From the NCBI RefSeq assembly GCF_030150155.1, contig NZ_JASLGR010000026.1:62001-126000 (forward strand): a DNA stretch of 64,000 nucleotides. The letters run 5' to 3'. A model generated the notes under the pieces. It saw only the letters and a list, made by a program, of their open reading frames with translations, did no database searches and had not been told where the DNA came from. Positions 50,029-57,828 of this stretch are shown piece after piece (the first letter of the stretch is position 1; each line of letters begins with the position of its first letter). The DNA is from Nocardioides sp. Lineage in GTDB: Bacteria > Actinomycetota > Actinomycetes > Propionibacteriales > Nocardioidaceae. Made by a program: the position numbers and the translations under genes.

Positions 50029-51135
50029 GTGGCCACTCTCGACGACATCCTCACCCGGATGGGTCTGCCCGACGCCGACAGCATCGAGGCCGGCCTCGAT
50101 CACGGCCAGACGCTGCCGGTCCAGCTCTACGGCGACCCGGAGGTCTACGCACTGGAGCAGGAGAAGATCTTCGCCCGTTCCTGGAGCTACGCGTGCCACG
50201 AGTCCCAGGTGGGCAAGCCCGGCCAGTACGCCGTCACCCGGGCCGGCAACGTCCCGATCATCGTCACCCACGGCCGCGACGGCCAGCTGCGCGGCTTCGT
50301 CAACGTCTGCAAGCACCGGCTCCACTCGATCGCGGAGACCAACGGCTCCAAGCCGCTGCTGCAGTGCCCGTACCACGGCTGGACCTACGGCCTCGACGGC
50401 CAGCTCAAGACCGCGCCGCGCGCCGACCGCGAGCCCAGCTTCGACTGCTCGACGATCTCGCTCGAGCCCGTCGCCGTGGAGCGCTGGGACCAGTGGATCT
50501 TCGTCAACCCGGACCCGAACGCCGAGTCGCTGGCCAGCGTCACCGCCCCGATCCGCGACCTGACCGACGGCGTCAACGCCCAGCTGCGCGAGTACGAGTT
50601 CCAGGTCCGCTACGAGTACGACATGGAGTGCGACTGGAAGCTCTGGGCCGAGAACGCGCTGGAGTGCTACCACTGCCCGACGCTGCACAACACCAGCTTC
50701 GGCAAGACCTACGACGCCTCGCCCGACGCCTACGCGATCGAGTCGTGGGAGGACAGCATCTGGCACGCCAGCCCGATCAAGTGGCTTCCCACCGGGGTCG
50801 ACCCGAAGGGCCTGCAGGGCTTCCGCTTCGCCTTCACGTTCCCGTCCTCGTTCTACGCCCTCGACGACTACGTCGGCTTCGTCGGCTCGATCCAGCCGGT
50901 CTCGCCCGGCAAGAGCTGGGCCTTCGTCGACATGTACGCCAAGCCCGGCGCCGACGAGCGCGTGGTCAAGGAGTGGCTGGACATGTGGGACCGCACCCTG
51001 GTCGAGGACAAGGCCGCCACCGACATCCAGCAGATCGGCTACAACTCCGGTCGGGTCCCGCACGGCCAGATGATGGTCGACTCCGAGGGTCCGCTGGTGC
51101 AGTTCATGCGCACCACGCTCAACCGGTTGCGCTGA
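50029..51135 (+). CDS. Rieske non-haem iron oxygenase, CntA-like
   Basis: A 368-residue oxygenase alpha subunit. The Rieske cluster ligands are Cys94-x-His96 and Cys113-x2-His116 (VCKH, CPYHGW); the mononuclear iron site is Glu212-x2-His215-x4-His220 (ALECYHCPTLH) with an Asp near 327-332. Ring-hydroxylating enzymes have Asp where this has Glu212; carnitine oxygenase CntA has Glu. No small beta subunit gene is present. GTG 50029 is preceded by AGGAGG at six nt. First gene of an operon with ferredoxin, reductase and permease; substrate unknown, quaternary amine suggested. Confidence 0.88.
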   Translation: MATLDDILTRMGLPDADSIEAGLDHGQTLPVQLYGDPEVYALEQEKIFARSWSYACHESQVGKPGQYAVTRAGNVPIIVTHGRDGQLRGFVNVCKHRLHSIAETNGSKPLLQCPYHGWTYGLDGQLKTAPRADREPSFDCSTISLEPVAVERWDQWIFVNPDPNAESLASVTAPIRDLTDGVNAQLREYEFQVRYEYDMECDWKLWAENALECYHCPTLHNTSFGKTYDASPDAYAIESWEDSIWHASPIKWLPTGVDPKGLQGFRFAFTFPSSFYALDDYVGFVGSIQPVSPGKSWAFVDMYAKPGADERVVKEWLDMWDRTLVEDKAATDIQQIGYNSGRVPHGQMMVDSEGPLVQFMRTTLNRLR

Positions 51136-51335
51136 TGGCCACCCGCGTCGTCGCCGACCTCCACGCCTGCCAGGGCTACGCGAACTGCCTGGTCAACGCG
51201 CCGGACGTCTTCGACCTCTCCGAGGAGGGCAAGGTCGCGATCCTGGTCGAGGACGTCTCGCACCTGGACCGGCGCGAGATCGAGGACGCCGTCGCCTCCT
51301 GCCCGGCCGCCGCACTGCGCCTGGAGTCGGCATGA
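51135..51335 (+). CDS. Small 3Fe-4S-type ferredoxin of the Rieske system
   Basis: A 66-residue ferredoxin with Cys12, Cys18 and Cys56 (C-x5-C ... C-P). It resembles the ferredoxin next to alkB and should carry electrons from the following reductase to the Rieske oxygenase. Overlaps both neighbours (TGATG and ATGA). Confidence 0.85.
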   Translation: MATRVVADLHACQGYANCLVNAPDVFDLSEEGKVAILVEDVSHLDRREIEDAVASCPAAALRLESA

Positions 51336-52612
51336 GCCGCGTGGTCGTGGTCGGCGGGTCGGTCGCGGCGGCCAAGACCGTCCAGGGGCTGCGCGAGCGG
51401 GGCCACGACGGCCCGATCGTGCTGGTCTCCGACGAGCCGCACCCGCCCTACGACAGGCCGCCGCTGAGCAAGGAGTACCTCGCCACCGCCGATGCGGCGT
51501 CCCTCGAGCTGCTTCCTGCGCAGTGGTACGCCGACCACGACGTCGAGCTCCTGCTCGGCACCAGCGCCACCGGTGTCGACCTGCAGGCCCGGCGTCTGGA
51601 GACGTCGGCCGGCTCGATCCCGTACGACGATCTCGTGATCGCGACGGGAGCGCGTGCCCGGACCCTCCCCGGGGCCGATGCGGTGACCGGCGTACACACG
51701 CTGCGCAGTCGCGGTGACGCCGACGCCCTGCGTGAGCAGCTGGCCCCCGGGGCCGAGGTGGTCGTGATCGGGGCCGGGTTCATCGGCTTCGAGGTCGCCT
51801 CCACCGTGCTGGGCCTGGGGGCTCGGGTCACCGTCGTCGAGGCCGCCCCGGCACCGCTGGGGCGCAGCCTGGACCCGGCGACCGCTGCGGTGCTGGTCGA
51901 CCACGCCCGCGCTGCCGGTGCGGTGGTGCGGACCGGGGTGGCGATCAGCGAGCTGAGCACCACCGACGGTCGTGTCGACGCGGTGCTGCTGGCCGACGGC
52001 ACCCGGCTGCCCGCCGATGTCGTCGTGGTCGGGATCGGGGCCACGCCCACCGTCGGCTGGCTGGAGGACTCCGGCCTCCCCGTCGGACCGCACGGTCTGT
52101 CCGCCGAGATGACCGGGGCGGTCGCGCCGGGCGTGTGGGCGGTCGGTGACGTGGCCGGCTGGTCGAGCCCGGAGGGCGAGGGCCGCCGGCACGAGCACTG
52201 GACCTCGGCCAGCGACCAGGCCCGGGTGGTGGCGCAGAACATCGTCGCCCAGAACACCCCCGACCCCACCGACCCCACCGACACCCCCGACGCCGCCGCC
52301 GCCCCCGCCGACACCACCCAGGCCCGCACCACCTCGGGCCCCGACTACGTCTGGTCCGACCAGTTCGGCCTGCGGATCAACATCATCGGCGAGCCCCTGC
52401 TGGCCGACACCCTTGTCCGGGTCGACGACACCCCGGCGACCCTCACCGTGCTCTACGCCGCCCGCGGCCGACTCGTCGGCGCGTGCATCGCCCACCAACC
52501 GCGGCTGATGGCCCAGGCTCGTGTCTGGGTCGCTCGGGACACGCCCGTGGATCAGATCCCGCTGTGGGTGGAGCAGCAGAACTCACAGGACCCCTCAAGG
52601 AGCTACGCATGA
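51332..52612 (+). CDS. FAD-dependent ferredoxin reductase
   Basis: A 426-residue reductase. VVVVGGSVAAAKTVQGLRERG binds FAD, VVVIGAGFIGFEVASTVLGLGARVTVVE binds NAD(P)H, and GVWAVGDVAGW is the second FAD motif. It should pass electrons from NADH to the adjacent ferredoxin and perhaps also to the alkB-linked one, which has no reductase. Residues about 308-330 are a Pro/Asp/Thr/Ala-rich insert from C-rich DNA (52256-52325), probably a flexible loop. Stop overlaps the permease start. Confidence 0.9.
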   Translation: MSRVVVVGGSVAAAKTVQGLRERGHDGPIVLVSDEPHPPYDRPPLSKEYLATADAASLELLPAQWYADHDVELLLGTSATGVDLQARRLETSAGSIPYDDLVIATGARARTLPGADAVTGVHTLRSRGDADALREQLAPGAEVVVIGAGFIGFEVASTVLGLGARVTVVEAAPAPLGRSLDPATAAVLVDHARAAGAVVRTGVAISELSTTDGRVDAVLLADGTRLPADVVVVGIGATPTVGWLEDSGLPVGPHGLSAEMTGAVAPGVWAVGDVAGWSSPEGEGRRHEHWTSASDQARVVAQNIVAQNTPDPTDPTDTPDAAAAPADTTQARTTSGPDYVWSDQFGLRINIIGEPLLADTLVRVDDTPATLTVLYAARGRLVGACIAHQPRLMAQARVWVARDTPVDQIPLWVEQQNSQDPSRSYA

Positions 52613-54138
52613 CAACGTCAGCACCGCAGGAACCGCCTGCCACCGCGACGCACCCCGGTGCGCACGCCACCGAGATGGTGCGCACCCTGACCTGGCGCGA
52701 CGGCTTCGTCTTCGCCCTCAACATGCCGATCGGCCTCTTCCTCACGCTGGGCTACACGGTCGGTGCGATCGGCGGCTGGACCGCGATCACGATCTGGGGT
52801 GTGGCGTGCTTCTTCGCCCTGCTGCAGAACAACCTCTTCGCCGAGATGGCAGGGATGTTCCCCAACCGGACCGGCGGGATCTCGGTCTACGCCTACGAGG
52901 GTTGGAAGCGGTACTTCGCCCCGCTCGGCGCGATCGCCGCCTTCGGCTACTGGATGGGCTGGTCGCTCTCGCTCTCGGTCGAGGGCGTCGTGCTGGGCAC
53001 CCTGATGGAGCAGGCGTTCTGGCCGCACAACTCGATCAGCGTCGACCTGCCGGGACTGCACGCCCTGGGGCTGCCGTACCTGATCGCGATCGCCGCCCTG
53101 GTCTCGGCGTGGGCACTCAACTACTTCGGCATCAAGATCGCCTCCGGCGTCGCGAACATCACCGGGACGCTGCTGATCCTGGGCCTGATCGTGCTGGTCG
53201 TCGGACCGTTCGTCTCGCCGCACGCCCACTTCGACGCCTCCCAGATCGGCTGGCACGGGACCACGCAGCACCTGGACTGGAAGGTCGTCGTGGTGTGGTT
53301 CTACATCACCGCGTGGACGACGTACGGCACCGAGGTCTGCGCCTCCTTCACCGCCGAGTACAAGCGACCGGCCAAGGATGCCGCCAAGGCGCTGCGCGTC
53401 TCGGGGGCCTTCATCATGGGGCTCTACATCCTGGTGCCGTACGTGATGGCCGGTGCGCTGGGTGACGGCACGATCGGCTCCAACCCGGTGAACTACATCG
53501 GGATGGCCTTCGATCAGATCCTCGGCTCGTGGTCGTGGATCGGGGAGATCCCGATCATGGCGGCGTTCGTGATCGCGATGATGACGGCGACCGCCGACGG
53601 TGGCCGCTCGCTGTACGGCATCGCCCGGGAGGGCGGCACGATCAAGCAGCTCGGCGTGCTCAACCGGTACGGCGTCCCGGGCCGTGCCCTCACCACCGAC
53701 ATGGTCCTCAACATCATCATCCTGCTGGTCCTCGGCGAGCCGATCGCCATCCTGCTGGCCAGCAACCTGGGCTACCTCAGCGCCGTCACCCTGGCCGTCG
53801 GAGCGTTCGTCCTGCTGCGCCGCGACCGCCCTGACATGGAGCGCCCGACCCGGCTGTCGAACATCTGGGTGCCGATCGCCTGCGCCCTGTTCCTGATCGA
53901 CACCTTCGCGATCATCATCGGGATCACGAACCCGGCGCTGACCGGCTACGGCGGCTTCAAGGAGACGGTGATCGGGATCGGGATCCTGCTCTTCGCCGCG
54001 GTGCTGTGGTGGTTCCGCCAGCAGGTCCAGGACAAGACCACGATCGCCTGGCGCATCCGCGACGACGAGGACGACCTCCGTACGCCGGCCACCGACCCGT
54101 CCGACGGCCGCGAGCCGTCACTGCCCACCCGCCACTGA
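52609..54138 (+). CDS. APC-superfamily permease
   Basis: A 509-residue permease with twelve membrane helices. TWRDGFVFALNMPIGLFLTLGYTVGAIGG is the substrate-binding helix 1 region, and EMAGMFPNRTGGISVYAYEGWKRYF and WTTYGTEVCASFTAEYKRPAKDAAKA are APC signatures. It presumably imports the substrate of the co-transcribed Rieske oxygenase, so an amino acid or amine. The C-terminal 50 residues are hydrophilic and acidic. Between this stop and the next gene is a 10-bp tandem CCAC(C/T)GAGAT. Confidence 0.88.
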   Translation: MTTSAPQEPPATATHPGAHATEMVRTLTWRDGFVFALNMPIGLFLTLGYTVGAIGGWTAITIWGVACFFALLQNNLFAEMAGMFPNRTGGISVYAYEGWKRYFAPLGAIAAFGYWMGWSLSLSVEGVVLGTLMEQAFWPHNSISVDLPGLHALGLPYLIAIAALVSAWALNYFGIKIASGVANITGTLLILGLIVLVVGPFVSPHAHFDASQIGWHGTTQHLDWKVVVVWFYITAWTTYGTEVCASFTAEYKRPAKDAAKALRVSGAFIMGLYILVPYVMAGALGDGTIGSNPVNYIGMAFDQILGSWSWIGEIPIMAAFVIAMMTATADGGRSLYGIAREGGTIKQLGVLNRYGVPGRALTTDMVLNIIILLVLGEPIAILLASNLGYLSAVTLAVGAFVLLRRDRPDMERPTRLSNIWVPIACALFLIDTFAIIIGITNPALTGYGGFKETVIGIGILLFAAVLWWFRQQVQDKTTIAWRIRDDEDDLRTPATDPSDGREPSLPTRH

Positions 54139-54190
54139 CATCCGATCCACCGAGATCCACTGAGATCCGAGAACGAGAAGGACAACCATC

Positions 54191-55231
54191 ATGCGCGCTG
54201 TACGTGTGAGCGAGTACGACAAGGCCCCCACCATCGAGGAGGTCGACGACCCGAGGCTCACCTCGCCCCTCGACGTGATCGTCAAGGTGCAGGGGGCCGG
54301 GGTGTGCCGCACCGACCTGCACATCATCGAGGGGCAGTGGGAGGCCAAGAGCGGCGTCACCCTGCCCTACACGATCGGGCACGAGAACGCCGGCGAGGTC
54401 GTCGAGATCGGCTCCGCGGTGTCGAACGTCGCGGTGGGGGACAAGGTGATCCTGCACCCGCTGGCGACCTGCGGGCTGTGCCTGCCGTGCCGGGCCGGCG
54501 ACGACGTGCACTGCCAGAACTCCCGGTTCCCCGGGATCGACGCCGACGGCGGGATGGCCGACCTCCTGCTGACCTCGGCACGCAGCGTCGTCCCGCTGGC
54601 CGACAACCTCCGTCCCGCCGACGTGGCTGCCCTGGCCGATGCGGGGCTGACCGCCTACCACGCGGCCCGCAAGGCGGCGGCCTTCGTCAGGCCCGGCGAC
54701 ACGGTCGCGATCATCGGTGCCGGCGGTCTGGGCCACATCGGGATCCAGGCGATGCGGGCGCTGAGCGCAGCCCGGCTGGTGGTGATCGACTCCTCGGCCC
54801 AGGCGCTCGCCCTGGCCGCCGAGCTCGGTGCCGACGAGACCATCCTGGCCGACGCCGGCGACCCGGCCGCGCAGCTGCTCGAGCTGACCGGCGGTCACGG
54901 TGCCGCTGCGGTGCTCGACTTCGTCGGTGAGGGCTCGGCCCTCGACTACGGCGTGCGGATGCTGCGCCGGGCCGGCAACTACTACGTGATCGGGTACGGC
55001 GGGGACCTGGTGGTGCCGACCATCGACATCATCTCCGCGGAGATCAACTTCGTCGGCAACCTGGTCGGGACCTATCTCGATCTGGTCGAGCTGATGGCGT
55101 TGGCCGCCGACGGTCGGGTCACGCTGCACACGGCGACGTACGCGTTCTCCGACGCGCTCACGGCGCTCGACGACCTCCACCACGGTCGGGTCCGGGGGCG
55201 GGCGGTGCTCGTTCCCGACGCCGAAGCCTGA
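54191..55231 (+). CDS. Zinc-dependent alcohol dehydrogenase
   Basis: A 346-residue medium-chain dehydrogenase. Catalytic zinc ligands lie in GAGVCRTDLHI and GHENAGEVVEIGS; the structural zinc site is CGLCLPCRAGDDVHC; IIGAGGLGHIGIQAM binds NAD. It resembles bacterial secondary/primary alcohol dehydrogenases. AGAAGGA lies seven or so nt before ATG. Placed to oxidise an alcohol released in the Rieske pathway; this is inference. Confidence 0.9.
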   Translation: MRAVRVSEYDKAPTIEEVDDPRLTSPLDVIVKVQGAGVCRTDLHIIEGQWEAKSGVTLPYTIGHENAGEVVEIGSAVSNVAVGDKVILHPLATCGLCLPCRAGDDVHCQNSRFPGIDADGGMADLLLTSARSVVPLADNLRPADVAALADAGLTAYHAARKAAAFVRPGDTVAIIGAGGLGHIGIQAMRALSAARLVVIDSSAQALALAAELGADETILADAGDPAAQLLELTGGHGAAAVLDFVGEGSALDYGVRMLRRAGNYYVIGYGGDLVVPTIDIISAEINFVGNLVGTYLDLVELMALAADGRVTLHTATYAFSDALTALDDLHHGRVRGRAVLVPDAEA

Positions 55232-55257
55232 GCGAACCGCACCCCTACACTGGCCGG

Positions 55258-55743
55258 GTGCGACGGATGGCAGACATCGAGCAGAACTCCACCACCCCGA
55301 TCGTCCTCGATGACCTGGATCGTCAGATCCTCGCTCGACTCGCCGAGGACGGCCGGATGCCGTACCGCCAGCTCGCTCGCGAGCTGGGCGTCTCCGAGGG
55401 GACGATCCGCGGTCGTACGGGCCGGATGGAGGAGAACGGCATCCTCCGGGTGGTCGCGATCGCGGACCCCACCCGGATGGGCCACAACGTGCTCGCGTTC
55501 CTGCTGATCAAGGTCGCACCCGGTCGGTCGGGAAGCGTCGTCGACGCCCTGGTCGCGTGGCCCGAGGCCACCTACGTCTCCGACTGCGTCGGCGAGGCCG
55601 ACATCTACGTGCAAGTCGTGTGCCGGGACAACCAGCACCTCCACGACCTGCTCAACGACCGCATCGCAGCGGTCGACGGCATCACCAGCGTCAGCACCAG
55701 CATCGAGCTGAAGATGCACAAGATCTCCTACCAGTACAGCTGA
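55258..55743 (+). CDS. Lrp/AsnC-family regulator
   Basis: A 161-residue regulator: helix-turn-helix at residues 20-65 (LDDLDRQILARLAEDGRMPYRQLARELGVSEGTIRGRTGRMEENGIL) and an RAM ligand-binding domain. GTG 55258 is six nt after TACACT and so probably leaderless; ATG 55267 is the alternative. Lies inside the catabolic cluster and likely senses an amino-acid-like intermediate. Confidence 0.88.
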   Translation: MRRMADIEQNSTTPIVLDDLDRQILARLAEDGRMPYRQLARELGVSEGTIRGRTGRMEENGILRVVAIADPTRMGHNVLAFLLIKVAPGRSGSVVDALVAWPEATYVSDCVGEADIYVQVVCRDNQHLHDLLNDRIAAVDGITSVSTSIELKMHKISYQYS

Positions 55744-55807
55744 TCGACTCGCCTCGGGGCACTCGCCGGGTTCGAGCCGCAGCACTCGAACCGAAGTGAG
55801 GAACCCC

Positions 55808-56650
55808 ATGACCGCACGACTCCAGGACAAGGTCGCCTTCGTCACCGGCGCAGCCCGTGGACAGGGCCGCAGCCACGCCGTCCGGCTCGCCGAAGAGGGC
55901 GCCGACGTCATCGTCACCGACATCTGTGGCCCGGTCGGCGACACCGGCCGGTTCTACGGACCGGCCACGCCCGAGGACCTGGCCGAGACCGTCAGGCTGG
56001 TGGAGGCCGCCGGCCGCCGGGCGATCAGCTACCAGGCCGACGTGCGTGACTACGACGCGCTCGCCTCAGGTCTCGCCAGCGCCGTCGCCGAGCTCGGCCG
56101 GCTCGACATCGTGTGCGCCAACGCCGGCATCTTCCAGTTCGGTGACGACGTCGCCGAGACCGGCATCCAGGACTGGGCCGACGTGATCGACGTCAACCTC
56201 AACGGCGTCTTCCACACCTGCAAGGCCGCGGTGCCGCACATGCTGGCGGCGGGCAACGGCGGCTCGATCGTGATCACCTCCTCCGACGCGGGCACCAAGG
56301 GGTTCGCGAAGTTCGGCCACTACGTCGCCTCCAAGCACGCCGTGATCGGGCTGATGAAGACGCTGGCGATGGAGGTCGCCGAGCAGCGGATCCGGGTCAA
56401 CGTGGTGGCGCCGACAAACTGCAACACCCCGATGATCCAGAACGACGCCGTGTGGCACCTGTTCCGGCCCGACCTGGAGACGGTGACGCTGGAGGAGTTC
56501 GCCGAGTCCTCGGGCACGCTGCTGGCGCTGCCGGAGCCGTGGGTGGAGCCGGTCGACGTCTCGAACGCGATCGTCTTCCTCTCCTCCGACGAGGCGCGCT
56601 TCGTCACCGGTGTGGTCTTCCCGGTCGACGGTGGCTCCTCGATCATCTGA
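55808..56650 (+). CDS. Mycofactocin-type SDR family oxidoreductase
   Basis: A 280-residue short-chain dehydrogenase: nucleotide-binding TGAARGQGRSHAVRLAEEGAD, NAG, Ser-Tyr-Lys active site with HYVASKHA. The RGQGRSHA wording and the long insert between strands 2 and 3 (GPATPEDLAETVRLVEAAGRR) mark the mycofactocin-coupled subgroup, whose NAD stays bound and is re-oxidised by mycofactocin. No mft genes are in the window. Follows the Lrp gene and ends at a perfect hairpin. Confidence 0.9.
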   Translation: MTARLQDKVAFVTGAARGQGRSHAVRLAEEGADVIVTDICGPVGDTGRFYGPATPEDLAETVRLVEAAGRRAISYQADVRDYDALASGLASAVAELGRLDIVCANAGIFQFGDDVAETGIQDWADVIDVNLNGVFHTCKAAVPHMLAAGNGGSIVITSSDAGTKGFAKFGHYVASKHAVIGLMKTLAMEVAEQRIRVNVVAPTNCNTPMIQNDAVWHLFRPDLETVTLEEFAESSGTLLALPEPWVEPVDVSNAIVFLSSDEARFVTGVVFPVDGGSSII

Positions 56651-56661
56651 GCCTTCGGCTG

Positions 56662-56711
56662 ACGTACGTCGACCCGGCACCTTCTGTGGAGGGTGCCGGG
56701 TCGACGTACGT
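56662..56711. terminator. Perfect 20-bp hairpin between convergent genes
   Basis: Arms 56662-56681 (starting ACGTACGTCGAC) and 56692-56711 (ending GTCGACGTACGT) pair without mismatch around a 10-base loop. It separates the SDR and TetR stops and should terminate both. Confidence 0.75.
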
Positions 56712-56722
56712 GCGGAGGAGGG

Positions 56723-57340
56723 TCAGCGGGTGACGCTCAGTCCTCGCAGGATCAGCTCCCACATCGCGTCCAGGTTGTAGCGGGTCGGGTCCAGGGCGGT
56801 GGCGTTGCCGCCGGTGAGCTCACGGTCGGCGATCCGGGTGAACTCCTCGACGCCGAGGAACATCCCGACGATGATGCCGGCGTAGGTGACCGGGTCGAGG
56901 TCGGAGCGCATCTGACCGAGCAGCTGGGCCTGACGCAGCCGGTAGCCCAGGTAGTCGCACCAGTCGTCGAACGGCGAGGCGATGTCGTCGTCGATCGCGT
57001 CGGCCTCGCGGGCGAGCTTGATCGCGGCCCGGGCGGTGACGTCGTCGCGCAGCTGGCGGCCGAGGATGCCGAGCAGGGAGCGGATCGCGGCCAGGCCCTG
57101 GACGCCCTCGCCCTCGACCAGCCGCTGCACCCCGGGCCAGGTGGCGTGCTGGCGCTCGATCAGGGTGCGGGCCAGCTCGGACTTCGAGGAGAAGTGGAAG
57201 TAGACGGCACCGCGTGTCATGCCGGTGCCGAGCACGATCTCGGCCATCCCGGCGCCGACGTAGCCGCGCTGGTCGAAGACGCGTGCAGCGGCGAGGAGCA
57301 CCTTCTCGCGGGTGTCGATCGCGCGGTCCTGCAAGGCCAT
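56723..57340 (-). CDS. TetR regulator, ScbR/gamma-butyrolactone receptor-like
   Basis: A 205-residue TetR protein with the ScbR/ArpA-like N-terminus (ALQDRAIDTREKVLLAAARVFDQRGYVGAGMAEIVLGTGMTRGAVYFHFSSKSELARTLIERQ) and a ligand domain with LGQMRSDLDPVTYAGIIVGMFLGVEEFTRIAD. In Streptomyces such proteins bind signalling butyrolactones; here no butyrolactone synthase is in view, so the ligand is open. A perfect nine-bp dyad lies 29 bp upstream of its ATG. Confidence 0.85.
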   Translation of the reverse strand: MALQDRAIDTREKVLLAAARVFDQRGYVGAGMAEIVLGTGMTRGAVYFHFSSKSELARTLIERQHATWPGVQRLVEGEGVQGLAAIRSLLGILGRQLRDDVTARAAIKLAREADAIDDDIASPFDDWCDYLGYRLRQAQLLGQMRSDLDPVTYAGIIVGMFLGVEEFTRIADRELTGGNATALDPTRYNLDAMWELILRGLSVTR

Positions 57341-57368
57341 GAGTCGTCTCCGAAGAACAGTCGTGAAA

Positions 57369-57395
57369 CCGCGTATCTGTGGAGGCGATACGCGG
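57369..57395. promoter_or_regulatory. Perfect dyad, probable TetR operator
   Basis: CCGCGTATC-N9-GATACGCGG, a 27-bp site of TetR size, 29 bp upstream of the ScbR-like gene and in its promoter region. Most likely autoregulation. Confidence 0.65.
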
Positions 57396-57515
57396 TGTGA
57401 ATACCCACGTTAGCCAATGCGAACACCACCACGCACCAGCAGCGGACGTGGTACTGACGGTATGCCGGGCGTCGTCGTCGTACGGGCGGAGAACCCCCGC
57501 TGAGGGACCGAGGTC

Positions 57516-57555
57516 CTTCACCCGACGTTCACCAGATGGCCCGGGAACGTTGTCC
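57516..57555 (+). promoter_or_regulatory. PHO-box-like 11-bp direct repeats
   Basis: CTTCACC at 57516, GTTCACC at 57527 and GTTGTCC at 57549, all on an 11-bp grid with a degenerate unit at 57538. Actinobacterial PhoP binds 11-bp repeats with GTTCACC cores, so phosphate starvation probably controls the downstream cluster. Confidence 0.65.
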
Positions 57556-57738
57556 GGCGGACCTGTTGTTTCGCTCCACCCCCCGGTGTCAGGCTCGACG
57601 CGTCGGAAGGTTCGGACGCATGACATACCGATCGGTTGGTTTTGTGCACTCGGGGGCACTGACAGACCACAGCACGGGCGTCTCGCAGGACCGACCGGCG
57701 CGTGACCGGAGTGCCACATCAGGCGTGGTGAACCGGAG

Positions 57739-57771
57739 GCGCCCGCACCGGGGACTAGCCGATGCGGGCGC
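57739..57771 (+). other. Stem-loop in the leader of the PstS-like gene
   Basis: GCGCCCGCA and TGCGGGCGC form a perfect nine-bp stem with a 15-base loop, 58 bp before the start codon. It may be an attenuator, a stabilising structure or the end of a short upstream transcript. Confidence 0.45.
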
Positions 57772-57828
57772 GTTGGTCGGGTCTGACCTGCAGACGCGAC
57801 TGGAACAAGAGATTAAGGAATCGAAACA

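Larger units (their letters stand above)
57341..57828. other. 488-bp control region between TetR and PstS-like genes
   Basis: Holds the TetR dyad (57369-57395), an 11-bp-period PHO-box-like array (57516-57555), a candidate promoter TTGTTT/CAGGCT about 20 bp after it, and a leader of about 230 nt with a nine-bp hairpin (57739-57771). No supportable open frame. Confidence 0.65.

Noticed and set aside
52256..52325. C-rich stretch in the ferredoxin reductase gene as a possible frameshift
   Set aside because: The frame stays open and both flanks match the family in one frame, so it is an in-frame Pro/Asp/Thr/Ala insert.
54150..54172. CCAC(C/T)GAGAT tandem before the alcohol dehydrogenase gene
   Set aside because: Shares GAGATCC with the 22-bp family but has a 10-bp period and lacks the CCGGGTT core, so it was not counted as a member.
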